64,000 nucleotides of DNA, from positions 62,001 through 126,000 of the forward strand of contig NZ_SCNG01000007.1 in the NCBI RefSeq assembly GCF_005503555.1, written 5' to 3'. The position numbers and the translations under genes are program-made. The notes below the pieces were generated by a model, which saw only the letters and a list, made by a program, of their open reading frames with translations, did not search any database and had not been told where the DNA came from. Below, one piece after another: positions 18,469 through 26,569 of the stretch; position 1 is the first letter of the stretch; every line of letters starts with the position of its first letter. This DNA is from Rudaea sp. 3F27F6 (GTDB lineage Bacteria; Pseudomonadota; Gammaproteobacteria; Xanthomonadales; Rhodanobacteraceae).

Positions 18469-21400
18469 ATGAAGAAATGGCTCAAACGCATCGGTATAGC
18501 GCTCGCGATCGTCTTCGCGCTGATCCTCGCGCTCGCCTGGTGGCTGCTTGCGACCGAGTCAGGCACGCGCTTCGCGGTCGAGCGCGCCAAGTCGGCGCTC
18601 GCCGGCAAGCTCGCGATCGCCCAAGCGACCGGCGCGTTGACCAGCCCACTCGAACTGCACGACGTCGCTTACAAAGACCCGGCTTCCGGCCTCGACGTCA
18701 AGGTCAAGACGCTCAAGCTCGACTACGAATTCTTCGGCCTGCTGCGCAAGACCGCGCATGTGCGCAGCCTCGACATCGACGGCGTCGATGTCGCCCTGAC
18801 CACGGTGCCGGCCACGCCGCCGCCGCCCGATGCCGCCAAGCCGTCGGTCGCACAATTGCTGACGCCGCCGCTCGACATTCTGCTCGACCGATTGCACGTC
18901 GGCACAGTCCACGTGACTCAGGACGGCAAGCCCGTGTTCGCGAGCGACAGCCTCGATGCCGCGGCGACATGGACGGCCTCCGCGCTCACTGTCAAGCAAC
19001 TCGCCCTGCGCGCGCCCGACGGCAAGGTCGATCTCGACGGCGCGATCACGCGCTACGCCGACGTCGTCGGTGCGGGCAAGCTCGACCTCGACTGGGCCGT
19101 TCCGAATCAAAGTGACGTGGCCGGTGCCGAGAAAAAGTCGCCGCCGATGCGCGTCGCCGCCAAGGCCGACTTCAACAACGACGGCAAGCAAGCGCACTTC
19201 GTCCTAGCGCTGAGCCAACCGCTGGTCGCGAACGCAAAAGGTTCACTCACACCGAACGACAAGAATCTGCCGTGGACGGTCGATCTCGACGTGCCGGGCT
19301 TCGATCCGAAAACGCTGACCCAAAGCGACGCGCTCAAGACGCTGGCGCTCAAGCTCGCCGGTTCGGGCGACAAGAATGCCGGTGCGCTGAGCGGCAGCGT
19401 CGATCTCAACCAACACCGTATCCTGCTCGACCCGCTCAAGTTCGCCAGCGACGGCAAGACCTTCACTCTTGAACCGCTGCGCCTGCGCTCGCCCGAAGCG
19501 CCCGGCACGCTGACGGCGCAGGCCAAGGTCCACCTCGACGCCAAGCCGGTCGGCGGCGACGTCAAGCTCGACTGGGCCGATGTCGTGCTGCCGGCCGACC
19601 TCGCCGGCCAGGAGATCGCCACGCACGGCAGCATCAGCGCCGGCGGCAACGCGGACAAGTTCAACGCGCAGGGCGAACTGTCGATCGGGCCGCCGAAACA
19701 GATCGCCGACCTCGCCTTCAAGCTCGACGGCACGCCGGAGAAAATCTCCCTCGCCCAACTCGAACTCAAGCAACCCAAGGGCGGCCTCAACGCGACCGGC
19801 GATGTGGTGCTGAAACCCAAGGTCGGCTGGAACATCGAGGCGAAGGCGAACCGGCTCGATCCCGGCGCGTTCGCCAAGGACTGGCCCGGCGCGGTCAATT
19901 TCATTTTGTCCACCAGTGGCAATGTGGAAAAAGACGGCCCGGTCGCCAAGCTCAAACTCGATGGTCTGAGCGGCACCTTGCGCCAGCGCGCGCTCGGCGG
20001 CAACGGCGATCTCAGCTTCGCGCCGCCGTTGAACGTCGACGGCAAACTCAATTTGTCCTCGGGACAAAGCACGGTCGCTATCGTCGGCAAGGGCGGCGCG
20101 GGCAAGGACGCGCCGACCGATCTCAAGATCGACCTCGGCATCGCCAGCCTCGGCGACTGGGTACCGAAAGCCGGCGGCAGCATTCGCGGCACGATCGCGG
20201 TCAACGGCCCGTATCCCAAACTCAACGCGAGCGGCAAGGTCACCGGCAGCGCGATCGTGAGCGGCGACACGCATCTGCAGGCCTTCACTCTCGACTTCGA
20301 TGCGAAGGACCTGTCCGCGCCGAGCGGCAACCTCGCGCTCGACGCGAGAACCTTGTCTGCCGCCGGCTACACCTTCGATACGGTCAAGCTCGATGCCAAC
20401 GGCAACCAGGCCGCGCACCGGCTCCGCCTCGACGTGAACGGCAAACCGCTGTCGCTTGCGCTCGCCCTCGACGGCGCGCTGACCCAGACGAAAACCGCGA
20501 GCGACTGGCGCGGCACGCTCAGGGAACTGACCCTGAACCAGCAGGGCCTGCCCGAATGGAAACTCGCGCAGCCGACCGCGCTGTCCTATGTCGGCGGCAG
20601 CTTCAACCTCAGCGAGCTCTGCCTGCGCGCGGGCGCTCCGGGCATCTGCGCGCAGGCGACGCAGGACGCAAAGAGCGGCACCAACGCGAAGTTCTCGATC
20701 GAACACCTGCCGCTGGCGATGCTGGCCAAATTCGCCAGTCCCGACGCGCCACTCAAGCTCGAAGGCGAGATCAATGGCAACGGCGCGATCACCGCCGCGC
20801 CGAGCGGCGCACTGAGCGGCAACGCGGCGATTACCTCCGACCAGGGTACGATCACCTATCCCGATTCGGCCTCCAAGGGCCTGCTCAGCTACAAAGGCTT
20901 CCGTATCGATGCGGCCCTGTCGCCCGCGCAGAACACGATCACCATCGCGGGCGACCTCAACGACGGCGGCCGCATCGACGGCCGCATCGTCACCGGCGCC
21001 GCGGCGGCGGACGGCGCGATGCCGCTGTCCGGCAATCTCGGCCTCAACATCAACAGTCTCTCTTTCGTCGACCTGCTGACCACCCAGGTGTCGGGCACCA
21101 AGGGCAAGGTCGAGGCGAAGTTTGCGCTGTCCGGAACGACGAAGAAACCCGGCATCGACGGCCAGCTCGCCCTCGTCGACTTCGGCACCGAAGTGCCGGC
21201 CGCCGGACTCAAGCTGCGCGACGGCAACATCAGCGTGCGTTCGCGCGACGGCGAGAACTTCGACATCGACGGCGCGATCGCCTCCGACGAAGGCAAGCTC
21301 GCACTCAAGGGCAGCGCGGGCATCGCGCCCGACTCGCCGATCGCGCTGTCGATCCAGGGCGACCGCTTCCTCGCCGCGAACATCCCCGGCGCAAAAGTAT

Positions 21401-22332
21401 ACATTTCCCCGGACTTGAAGATTGACCGCGACGCCAAGCGTTTGCGTGTCGGCGGCACGCTGCAGATACCGCAGATGTTCGTCGACGTATCCAAGCTGCC
21501 TGGCGGCGGCGCGGCGGTCGCTCCGTCGCCCGACATCGTCGTCGTCGACGACAAGGCGGCGCAGAAGAGCGCAGCGGCCAACGCGCCGATCGAAGTCGAG
21601 GTCACGGTCAAACTCGGCGCGGGCGAAAAACTCGCGATGGACCTGCGCCAGGGCACCGAGGTGCATCTGATCGGCTTCGGCCTCAATGCCAATCTCGGCG
21701 GCCAACTCACAGTGATCCAACTACCCGGCAAGACGCCGATCGGACGCGGCCAAATCCAGGTCAACGGCACGTTCAAAGCCTACGGCCAGGACCTGACCAT
21801 CGAACAGGGACGCCTGCTGTTCGCCGGCACGCCGGTCGAGAATCCCGGCCTCGACATCCGCGCGACGCGCGGCTTCCCCGACCAAAACATCGTCGTCGGC
21901 CTGCAAGTGCGCGGCACTGCGGTTGCGCCGCAGCTGACCGTGTTCTCGACGCCGGCGATGGAACAGTCCGACGCCCTCTCCTACCTCGTTGCCGGCAAGC
22001 CGCTGTCGCAGCTGAAAGGCGGCGAAGGTAACGCGGTCGGCAGCGCCGCATCGGCCCTCGGCACCGCCGGCGGCGACCTGCTCGCGAAAAGCATCGGCGC
22101 GAAGATGGGCCTCGACGATGTCGGCGTCGCCGACAATTCTTCGGTCGGTGGCGCCGCGCTGACGGTCGGCAAGTACCTCTCTCCACGCCTCTATATGAGC
22201 TACGGTGTCGGACTGTTCAGCCCAGGCCAAGTCGTGACCCTGCGCTACAAGCTCACCCGGCTGTTCGACTTCGAGATGCAGAACGGAACGCTGTCGAGCC
22301 GGGCGGGAATCAACTACCGTATCGAGAAGTGA
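18469..22332 (+). CDS. tamB: Translocation and assembly module inner-membrane protein TamB
   Basis: A 1287-residue AsmA-like bridging protein anchored in the inner membrane by one N-terminal TM helix (GIALAIVFALILALAWWLL), with a long periplasmic beta-taco built of repeats rich in LDL/VKL strands. The C-terminal DUF490/TamB domain shows PIGRGQIQVNGTF and FSPGQVVTLRYKLT, diagnostic of TamB. The ATG at 18469 gives MKKWLKRIG directly before the TM; an upstream start at 18439 would lie in the repeat's right edge. Length is typical (about 1250-1400). It forms the canonical pair with tamA, here separated by the 204-bp inverted-repeat element. Confidence 0.93.
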   Translation: MKKWLKRIGIALAIVFALILALAWWLLATESGTRFAVERAKSALAGKLAIAQATGALTSPLELHDVAYKDPASGLDVKVKTLKLDYEFFGLLRKTAHVRSLDIDGVDVALTTVPATPPPPDAAKPSVAQLLTPPLDILLDRLHVGTVHVTQDGKPVFASDSLDAAATWTASALTVKQLALRAPDGKVDLDGAITRYADVVGAGKLDLDWAVPNQSDVAGAEKKSPPMRVAAKADFNNDGKQAHFVLALSQPLVANAKGSLTPNDKNLPWTVDLDVPGFDPKTLTQSDALKTLALKLAGSGDKNAGALSGSVDLNQHRILLDPLKFASDGKTFTLEPLRLRSPEAPGTLTAQAKVHLDAKPVGGDVKLDWADVVLPADLAGQEIATHGSISAGGNADKFNAQGELSIGPPKQIADLAFKLDGTPEKISLAQLELKQPKGGLNATGDVVLKPKVGWNIEAKANRLDPGAFAKDWPGAVNFILSTSGNVEKDGPVAKLKLDGLSGTLRQRALGGNGDLSFAPPLNVDGKLNLSSGQSTVAIVGKGGAGKDAPTDLKIDLGIASLGDWVPKAGGSIRGTIAVNGPYPKLNASGKVTGSAIVSGDTHLQAFTLDFDAKDLSAPSGNLALDARTLSAAGYTFDTVKLDANGNQAAHRLRLDVNGKPLSLALALDGALTQTKTASDWRGTLRELTLNQQGLPEWKLAQPTALSYVGGSFNLSELCLRAGAPGICAQATQDAKSGTNAKFSIEHLPLAMLAKFASPDAPLKLEGEINGNGAITAAPSGALSGNAAITSDQGTITYPDSASKGLLSYKGFRIDAALSPAQNTITIAGDLNDGGRIDGRIVTGAAAADGAMPLSGNLGLNINSLSFVDLLTTQVSGTKGKVEAKFALSGTTKKPGIDGQLALVDFGTEVPAAGLKLRDGNISVRSRDGENFDIDGAIASDEGKLALKGSAGIAPDSPIALSIQGDRFLAANIPGAKVYISPDLKIDRDAKRLRVGGTLQIPQMFVDVSKLPGGGAAVAPSPDIVVVDDKAAQKSAAANAPIEVEVTVKLGAGEKLAMDLRQGTEVHLIGFGLNANLGGQLTVIQLPGKTPIGRGQIQVNGTFKAYGQDLTIEQGRLLFAGTPVENPGLDIRATRGFPDQNIVVGLQVRGTAVAPQLTVFSTPAMEQSDALSYLVAGKPLSQLKGGEGNAVGSAASALGTAGGDLLAKSIGAKMGLDDVGVADNSSVGGAALTVGKYLSPRLYMSYGVGLFSPGQVVTLRYKLTRLFDFEMQNGTLSSRAGINYRIEK

Positions 22333-22414
22333 TCCCGCCCGTGGGCGCCCAGGATGCCCGCTGCATCCGGGAGCGCATTCCACGCGCCGCGGACTCGATC
22401 GAGAGAGGTCGCCG

Positions 22415-22822
22415 ATGACTAGCCGAACCGCTTCCTGCTCCTGTGGCCAATTGCGCATCGAGGTTCAAGGCGAGCCGCGCGGCGTCGGCGTCTGCCACTG
22501 CCTCGCCTGCCAGCGCCGTACCGGCAGCGTGTTTGCCACCCTGGCCGGTTACGCCGCACCGTATACCGTTTCCGGCAGTGCGACCGAATACGTGCGCACC
22601 GGCGACCACGGCAGCCGGTTCCGCTTCCGTTTCTGTCCGATATGCGGAACAACGCTGTTCCATACCGAAGAAGGCCACGAGCAATCGGGCGTCAGCGTCG
22701 CCGTGGGCGCGTTCGCCGATCCGAGTTTTCCTGCACCCGAAGATTCGGTCTACGACTGCCGCCGGCATCCCTGGGTGCAGCTACCTGTCGGACTCACCGT
22801 TTACGAGAAAGACCCGGAGTAG
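22415..22822 (+). CDS. GFA (glutathione-dependent formaldehyde-activating)-family protein
   Basis: A 135-residue zinc-binding fold of the GFA/CENP-V family. Zinc ligands are visible as C8-S-C10, C27-H-C29-x-x-C32 (VCHCLACQRRTG) and C74-P-I-C77 (RFCPICGTTLF), the usual arrangement. Most members have unknown substrates; the formaldehyde role applies only to a subset, so it is not claimed. It starts 82 bases after tamB, with GAGAGGT upstream of the ATG at 22415, and is convergent with the kinase gene. Confidence 0.88.
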   Translation: MTSRTASCSCGQLRIEVQGEPRGVGVCHCLACQRRTGSVFATLAGYAAPYTVSGSATEYVRTGDHGSRFRFRFCPICGTTLFHTEEGHEQSGVSVAVGAFADPSFPAPEDSVYDCRRHPWVQLPVGLTVYEKDPE

Positions 22823-22882
22823 ACGCCGCAGCGCGGATCGACGGCAGCAGTGAAACCAATCGCCTTCCGCATCACGCCGCGA

Positions 22883-25618
22883 TCAGCTTCCGTCACGGCG
22901 AGCGGCTATCGTGGAAGTGTCGACTGCAGTTTCCGCGGCAAGGGCATGCGCATGCCGCGTCCGCGGGTGATCGGCACCGAGCGAAACCGCTAGCCTCTGC
23001 GCTGCGCTATCGAAGCGCGCTTGCACGCCGTCGCGCTTGCCGCGGGCAAGATCGATTTGCGCGGACACCGCATCGCAGGCAGCCAGCCCCCATCCGTCTG
23101 GCGCCGACAACACGGCGAACAGAGCCCGCGCCTCGGCCGCACGGCCTGCGGCCAGTTCCCAATGTTTCATGGCGACAGCGATCTCGGCACGGTCGAGCAG
23201 AACGCGCGGAAGCTGCAGGCTTCCGGCCGAGCCGAGCGCGCGCAATCCTTTTTCCGCGGCGGCCAACTCCGCATCGGCCGAGCCGAGCAATTCTGCGTTC
23301 GCCGCAGCCGACGCGAGCAAGACCTCCGCGCGATACATGTGCAGGCTTTCCCCGTATGGATTCGGCGTGGTCGACTGCGCGTAGACCTGCTGCGCCTTGG
23401 CGAACTCGACCTCGGCTTCCGCTTCGCGGCCGAGTTGAGCGAGGGCGCGCGCGCGATGCGCGGCCGACAAGATCGCGAATATGTTGTTCTTTTCGCCGAG
23501 GTATTCGCGTTGCATCGATTCCGCGCGGTCGATCAATGCGAGTGCCGCCGCCGGGTCGGCCAGTTCGATCCGATCGCCGGCCGCATTGAGCAACTGCACG
23601 GCCATGCCGTACGACGGCCCGCTCACGCGCAGGCGCAACGCATTCGACTGTTCGCGTTCCTGCGCGGCGCGGGCGATCAGGCCGAGGGTACGGTCGCAAG
23701 CCGCGATTCCCGCGGTCGCCATCGCCATGTCGGCGCTTTCGCTGCGACCGGCGCGTTCGAGTATCTCGATCGCGTGCCGGTACTGCTCGCGCCCGGCGAG
23801 CGGGTCGCCGGAGCTGCGCAGCGTATCGCCGTAATTAGCATGTACGGTCGCCGCTTTGTCGTCGAAGGCCGGGCCGCTCGCGTCGATTTCGGCCACGGCC
23901 TCGCGCTCGACGTTCTTCGCCGCGTCGAGCGCATTCTCATCGGACAGCAAGATGCCCCGATCCGAAAGACAGAGCGCATGCAGCGCTCGTGCGCTTCCGC
24001 TCAAGCGCTCGGCGCGTGCCAGGCCTGCGTCGATCCAGCGCTTCGCTTCGGCATCCTCGTTGAGCCAATGTTCGGCGAGACCGAGATTGCAGGCCGCACG
24101 CGCATAAATTTCATCCGGCAGCGCCTCGCCCTTATCTGTGAGCAGAGGACGCAGGAGGCGCTGCGCGCCTTTCGCATCGCGCCGCTCGGCGTACACGTCG
24201 GCGAGAACGCCGATCATCGCCGCGCGGCGCTCCGGCGGCATCTGCGCGTCGCCGAGCAGATGGTCGCTCGCCTGCCTGAGCAAATCGCTCGCGCTTGCGC
24301 TTGGCGTGTTGGAGCTGCCGACCAGCTTCAATAGAAAATCGGTCATCGCCGCGTTGCGCCCGGCCTGCATCTGCGCCGCCTCGCGCTGCTCGGCGGCGGC
24401 GCGCGCCTGCTCGTACGCAACGCGCGCCTGGTACAGACTCCACAAGGTCGTCACGATCAAAGTGACGACAGCGACAGCCGCTGCGGCGACGGCAACGCGA
24501 TTGCGCGCGACGAACTTGCGCGCACGATAGGCGGCACCGGCGCCTTGCGCAGCGACCGTCCTGCCGTCGAGATAGCGACGCAGGTCCGCCGCCAGTGCCT
24601 CGGCCGAGGAGTAGCGCCGTTCGGGCTGCACCGCGAGCGCGGTCAGGACGATGCGGTCGAGATCGCCGCGCAGCAATTTGCGCCGCGTGCGACCCGCAGC
24701 GATCGATGTGTCGACGCACTGGCTCGGGGGCTGCGCATCGCCCGGCACGGCGACGCCGTTCGCGGCGACTTCGCCGGTGTTCGCGCGCTTCGGGCGGCGT
24801 CCGGTCAGCAATTCATGCAGAACGACACCGAGTGCGTAGACATCGGTCGCGGTGGTGATCGTGCTTCCGGCAATTTGCTCGGGCGCGGCATAGTCCGGGG
24901 TGAGCAGGCGCATCGCGGTTGCGTCGTTCGCCGCGGCGTCGAGCACTTTGGCGATGCCGAAATCGAGCAGCTTCGGCATAGCGTCGGCGGCGACGAAAAT
25001 ATTCGACGGCTTCAAATCGCGATGCACGATCAAGTTGCGGTGGGCGAACTGCACGGCGTCGCAGACTTCGGCGAACAGTTGCAGGCGCGCACGCAGGCCG
25101 AGTCCGTGTTCCTCCGCGTAGACCGTGATCGGCACGCCGTCGACGTATTCCATCGCGAGATACGGTGCGCCTTGCGCATCGACACCGCCATCGATCAGGC
25201 GCGCGATGTTCGGATGTTCCAGGCGCGCGAGAATCTGCCGTTCCTGGCGGAAGCGTTGTACGAGCCCCGGCGTCGGATAGGCGACCTGCTTGATCGCGAC
25301 CCGCTGCTCGAACTCGCCGTCGTCGCGCGCACCGAGCCAGACTTCGCCCATGCCGCCGACGCCGAGGCGGCGGATCACCCGGTAACGGCCGAACGCATTC
25401 GGCGTGCCCCGCTGCGCAAGCGCTTCGCGCGCCTCCGCTGCGAGCGCAGCGGGTGCGCCAAGAAAATCGGCCTGATTCTGGAATTCACCGATCAGGCGCA
25501 GCAGCGTCGCGCGCGCGTCGGCATCCTGCACGCAATGCTCGGCCAGCCACGCTTCGCGTTGCTCCGGCGCGACGTCGACGAAGGATTCGAACAACTCGGC
25601 AATCTGCTGACGATTCAT
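22883..25618 (-). CDS. Membrane-anchored Ser/Thr protein kinase with TPR-like C-terminal region
   Basis: A 911-residue Hanks-type kinase. A helical N-terminal segment (1-75) precedes the catalytic domain (79-350): glycine loop LGVGGMGEVWLG, Lys110 (VAIKQ), catalytic HRDLKPSN with Asp201, DFG at 219-221 and APEQ. A single TM helix lies at about 375-396 (VAVVTLIVTTLWSLY). The 510-residue C-terminal part is Ala/Glu/Arg-rich, all-helical and repeat-like, consistent with TPR sensing in the periplasm. The ATG has AGGG upstream. It follows an ECF sigma gene after 34 bases, an arrangement known for ECF/kinase pairs in which the kinase controls the sigma factor. Confidence 0.92.
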   Translation of the reverse strand: MNRQQIAELFESFVDVAPEQREAWLAEHCVQDADARATLLRLIGEFQNQADFLGAPAALAAEAREALAQRGTPNAFGRYRVIRRLGVGGMGEVWLGARDDGEFEQRVAIKQVAYPTPGLVQRFRQERQILARLEHPNIARLIDGGVDAQGAPYLAMEYVDGVPITVYAEEHGLGLRARLQLFAEVCDAVQFAHRNLIVHRDLKPSNIFVAADAMPKLLDFGIAKVLDAAANDATAMRLLTPDYAAPEQIAGSTITTATDVYALGVVLHELLTGRRPKRANTGEVAANGVAVPGDAQPPSQCVDTSIAAGRTRRKLLRGDLDRIVLTALAVQPERRYSSAEALAADLRRYLDGRTVAAQGAGAAYRARKFVARNRVAVAAAAVAVVTLIVTTLWSLYQARVAYEQARAAAEQREAAQMQAGRNAAMTDFLLKLVGSSNTPSASASDLLRQASDHLLGDAQMPPERRAAMIGVLADVYAERRDAKGAQRLLRPLLTDKGEALPDEIYARAACNLGLAEHWLNEDAEAKRWIDAGLARAERLSGSARALHALCLSDRGILLSDENALDAAKNVEREAVAEIDASGPAFDDKAATVHANYGDTLRSSGDPLAGREQYRHAIEILERAGRSESADMAMATAGIAACDRTLGLIARAAQEREQSNALRLRVSGPSYGMAVQLLNAAGDRIELADPAAALALIDRAESMQREYLGEKNNIFAILSAAHRARALAQLGREAEAEVEFAKAQQVYAQSTTPNPYGESLHMYRAEVLLASAAANAELLGSADAELAAAEKGLRALGSAGSLQLPRVLLDRAEIAVAMKHWELAAGRAAEARALFAVLSAPDGWGLAACDAVSAQIDLARGKRDGVQARFDSAAQRLAVSLGADHPRTRHAHALAAETAVDTSTIAARRDGS

Positions 25619-25652
25619 CGACCGGCCCTGTTCGGTGGTTTCGAGTCGCGCT

Positions 25653-26216
25653 TCAGTCCTGCGTGTTCATCAAGGCGAACAGGCGCGCCCGCGCGCGCTG
25701 CCAGTCGCGGTTCAAGGTGCGCTCGCTGACCGATTGCAGCGCGCTGATCTCGGCGATTTCGAGCCCGGCGAAGACGCGCAGTTCGATCAGGTTGACCAGG
25801 CGCGGCTCGTTGTTGGCGACGATCTCGATCGCGTCGTTGAGCCGCAGCAGATCTTCCGGACTCATGCCTTCGCCGGCCACGTCGGCGGCGCCGTTGAGGG
25901 TGACCGCCGCCGCGCCGGCACCGCGTTTTTCCGCGCTGCGCGCGCGCGCATGGTCGATGAGGATTTCGCGCATCGCCTTGCCCGCCAGCGCGAGCAGATG
26001 CGCGCGATCGCACAGCGCGACTTCGTCCGCGCCGACGAGCTTGAGATAGGCCTCGTGCACGAGTCCGGTCGTGTCGAGCGTCGACGCGCCGGCCTGCGCG
26101 AGCTGGCGTCGCGCAAGCCGCTTGAGTTCCTCATACATGCGCGCGAACAGGCGCTGGCGCGAGGCCAGGTCGCCCGCGTTCGCCGCAGCGATCAGTTCCG
26201 CAATGCCACTTTCCAC
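25653..26216 (-). CDS. ECF-type RNA polymerase sigma factor (kinase-linked, TIGR02999-like)
   Basis: A 187-residue ECF sigma factor. Region 2 includes MYEELKRLARRQL, the TTGLVHEAYLKLV core and AREILIDHARARS-like DNA-melting segment; region 4 ends with the helix-turn-helix EIAEISALQSVSERTLNRDW. The GTG start at 26216 is chosen because the family begins just before IAELIAAANAGD; the open frame continues upstream to 26372 with a sequence not resembling sigma factors. This subgroup usually lacks an anti-sigma and is encoded next to a Ser/Thr kinase, as here. Targets unknown; the divergent Ig-like gene is a candidate. Confidence 0.88.
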   Translation of the reverse strand: MESGIAELIAAANAGDLASRQRLFARMYEELKRLARRQLAQAGASTLDTTGLVHEAYLKLVGADEVALCDRAHLLALAGKAMREILIDHARARSAEKRGAGAAAVTLNGAADVAGEGMSPEDLLRLNDAIEIVANNEPRLVNLIELRVFAGLEIAEISALQSVSERTLNRDWQRARARLFALMNTQD

Positions 26217-26569
26217 GCCGTCGAGCCCCCACCGCCCACGATCGGGGCTCAGCTTAATCCCGTTCCCGCTAAGCAGGGCATAAATCGCTCTCGGCGAGGA
26301 GCCGCGGGCCTTTTCTGTGCGTGACACAAACGATGTCGTTTGCCCGCCCCCGATTCCGATCGACTTGTCCAAGCGAGCATCGCCAACGGCCGTCCATTCG
26401 AAACCAATCGAAAATCCGCCAAGGAAAACGACATGGCGCGGCGATACGCGCAGCGATTTCCTGTCCGCGCCGGATCGGCGGGAAATGTCGTTCCGCGGGT
26501 TCGAATTCCGATCAGGAGTGGAAAGCGGGATCGCAGGTCCGCTTATCGCCGCTCAATCGGAGAAACCTC
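26217..26569. other. Divergent regulatory interval between ECF sigma and Ig-like gene
   Basis: A 353-base gap between divergently transcribed genes. It contains the 16-bp dyad at 26327-26342 and otherwise nothing I can name: several overlapping open frames run through it, but none has a ribosome binding site or recognisable product. Promoters in both directions must lie here. Confidence 0.6.
26327..26342. promoter_or_regulatory. 16-bp dyad, candidate operator
   Basis: CAAACGA-TG-TCGTTTG: perfect 7-base arms (26327-26333 and 26336-26342) around a 2-base centre. It lies 111 bases from the sigma start and 227 bases from the Ig-like start, a position suited to control both. No family is recognised for this motif. 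Confidence 0.45.

Noticed and set aside
19243-21720. 825-residue antisense open frame opposite tamB.
   Set aside because: Composition (Arg/Ala/Asp/Glu/Val mix) and lack of any motif; tamB on the other strand is well supported.
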